From: Alphaproteobacteria bacterium LSUCC0684
Lineage (GTDB): Bacteria; Pseudomonadota; Alphaproteobacteria; Puniceispirillales; UBA1172
DNA length: 64,000 nucleotides
NCBI GenBank assembly: GCA_041228335.1
Contig: CP166130.1
Coordinates: forward strand, 2,070,638-2,134,637
Direction of reading: 5' to 3'
A program made the translations under genes and the position numbers. Position 1 is the first letter of the stretch. Every line of letters starts with the position of its first letter. This document shows, one piece after another, positions 63,962-64,000 of the stretch. The notes beneath the pieces are model-generated. The model was given only the letters and a program-made list of their open reading frames with translations, was not told the origin of the DNA and made no database searches.

Positions 63962-64000
63962 ATGTCTGTTACCTATCTTAAGAAAGCCCAGAAGACCCCC
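63962..64000 (+). CDS. Start of a gene, possibly HisD-family dehydrogenase (partial)
   Basis: Only 13 codons are visible from ATG 63962, preceded by a GAGGA site. The residues MSVTYLKKAQKTP resemble the start of histidinol dehydrogenase-like proteins, some of which (HpsN) oxidise sulfolactaldehyde-type or dihydroxypropanesulfonate substrates and sit beside TRAP genes. With so few residues the family is tentative; the full gene lies beyond the window. Confidence 0.35.
   Translation, partial: MSVTYLKKAQKTP

Overview
The window reads as chromosomal DNA of a marine, aerobic, heterotrophic alphaproteobacterium. I infer a SAR116/Puniceispirillum-like organism from the combination of DMSP genes (dmdA, dmdB, acuI, dddP), two TRAP uptake operons, glycine betaine-type oxidative enzymes and very tight gene packing with moderately high G+C. 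The lineage is an inference from gene content, not a database match. No rRNA, tRNA, CRISPR array, integrase or transposase was seen.

Layout. 1-7.9 kb: a co-directional DMSP/sulfur run (acuI 3' end, dmdA, a MetY-type PLP enzyme, an alpha/beta hydrolase, a 3-hydroxyacyl-CoA dehydrogenase/crotonase fusion, and a dmdB-like CoA ligase). 7.9-10.3 kb: a DUF1289 protein, an SDR epimerase and a SCO1 copper chaperone. 10.3-15.3 kb: a divergent polyamine cluster (puuB-like and puuA-like leftward; class III aminotransferase and speB rightward). 15.4-28.9 kb: mostly housekeeping (EamA exporter, FAD monooxygenase, BI-1, rlmN, IalB-type protein, TrmH methylase, TesA-type esterase with a YbbA/YbbP ABC pair, argG, sodB, gabD).

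29.0-32.6 kb is an AT-richer accessory island. It holds two tiny translationally coupled genes on the minus strand. On the plus strand a DNA methyltransferase carrying a C-terminal Mrr-like nuclease domain overlaps a membrane-anchored pentapeptide-repeat protein. 32.6-38 kb returns to core-like genes and includes dddP, the M24-fold DMSP lyase, with every published metal-site and catalytic position conserved. 38-43 kb is a TRAP operon whose large permease has a roughly 326-residue coiled-coil extension. 43-47.7 kb is the gcvT-gcvH-gcvP operon behind a tandem glycine riboswitch.

47.7-52 kb is a poorly understood group: an Asp/Glu-racemase-like protein, DUF3726, an unrecognised 567-residue protein, and an M19-like protein lacking part of its metal site. 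52-60.3 kb holds pncA, a SABATH-type methyltransferase, chrA, a HupE/UreJ protein, a DUF4198 protein, an IclR regulator, a GMC oxidoreductase and TerC. 60.5 kb to the end is a second TRAP system (dctP, then a fused dctQM) followed by the first 13 codons of what may be a HisD-family dehydrogenase.

How it works together. DmdA demethylates DMSP, DmdB activates the methylmercaptopropionate product, and the MetY-like enzyme is well placed to turn released methanethiol into methionine. DddP cleaves DMSP to acrylate and DMS, and AcuI removes the acryloyl-CoA derived from the acrylate. The methyl group passed to tetrahydrofolate ties in with the glycine cleavage system elsewhere in the window.
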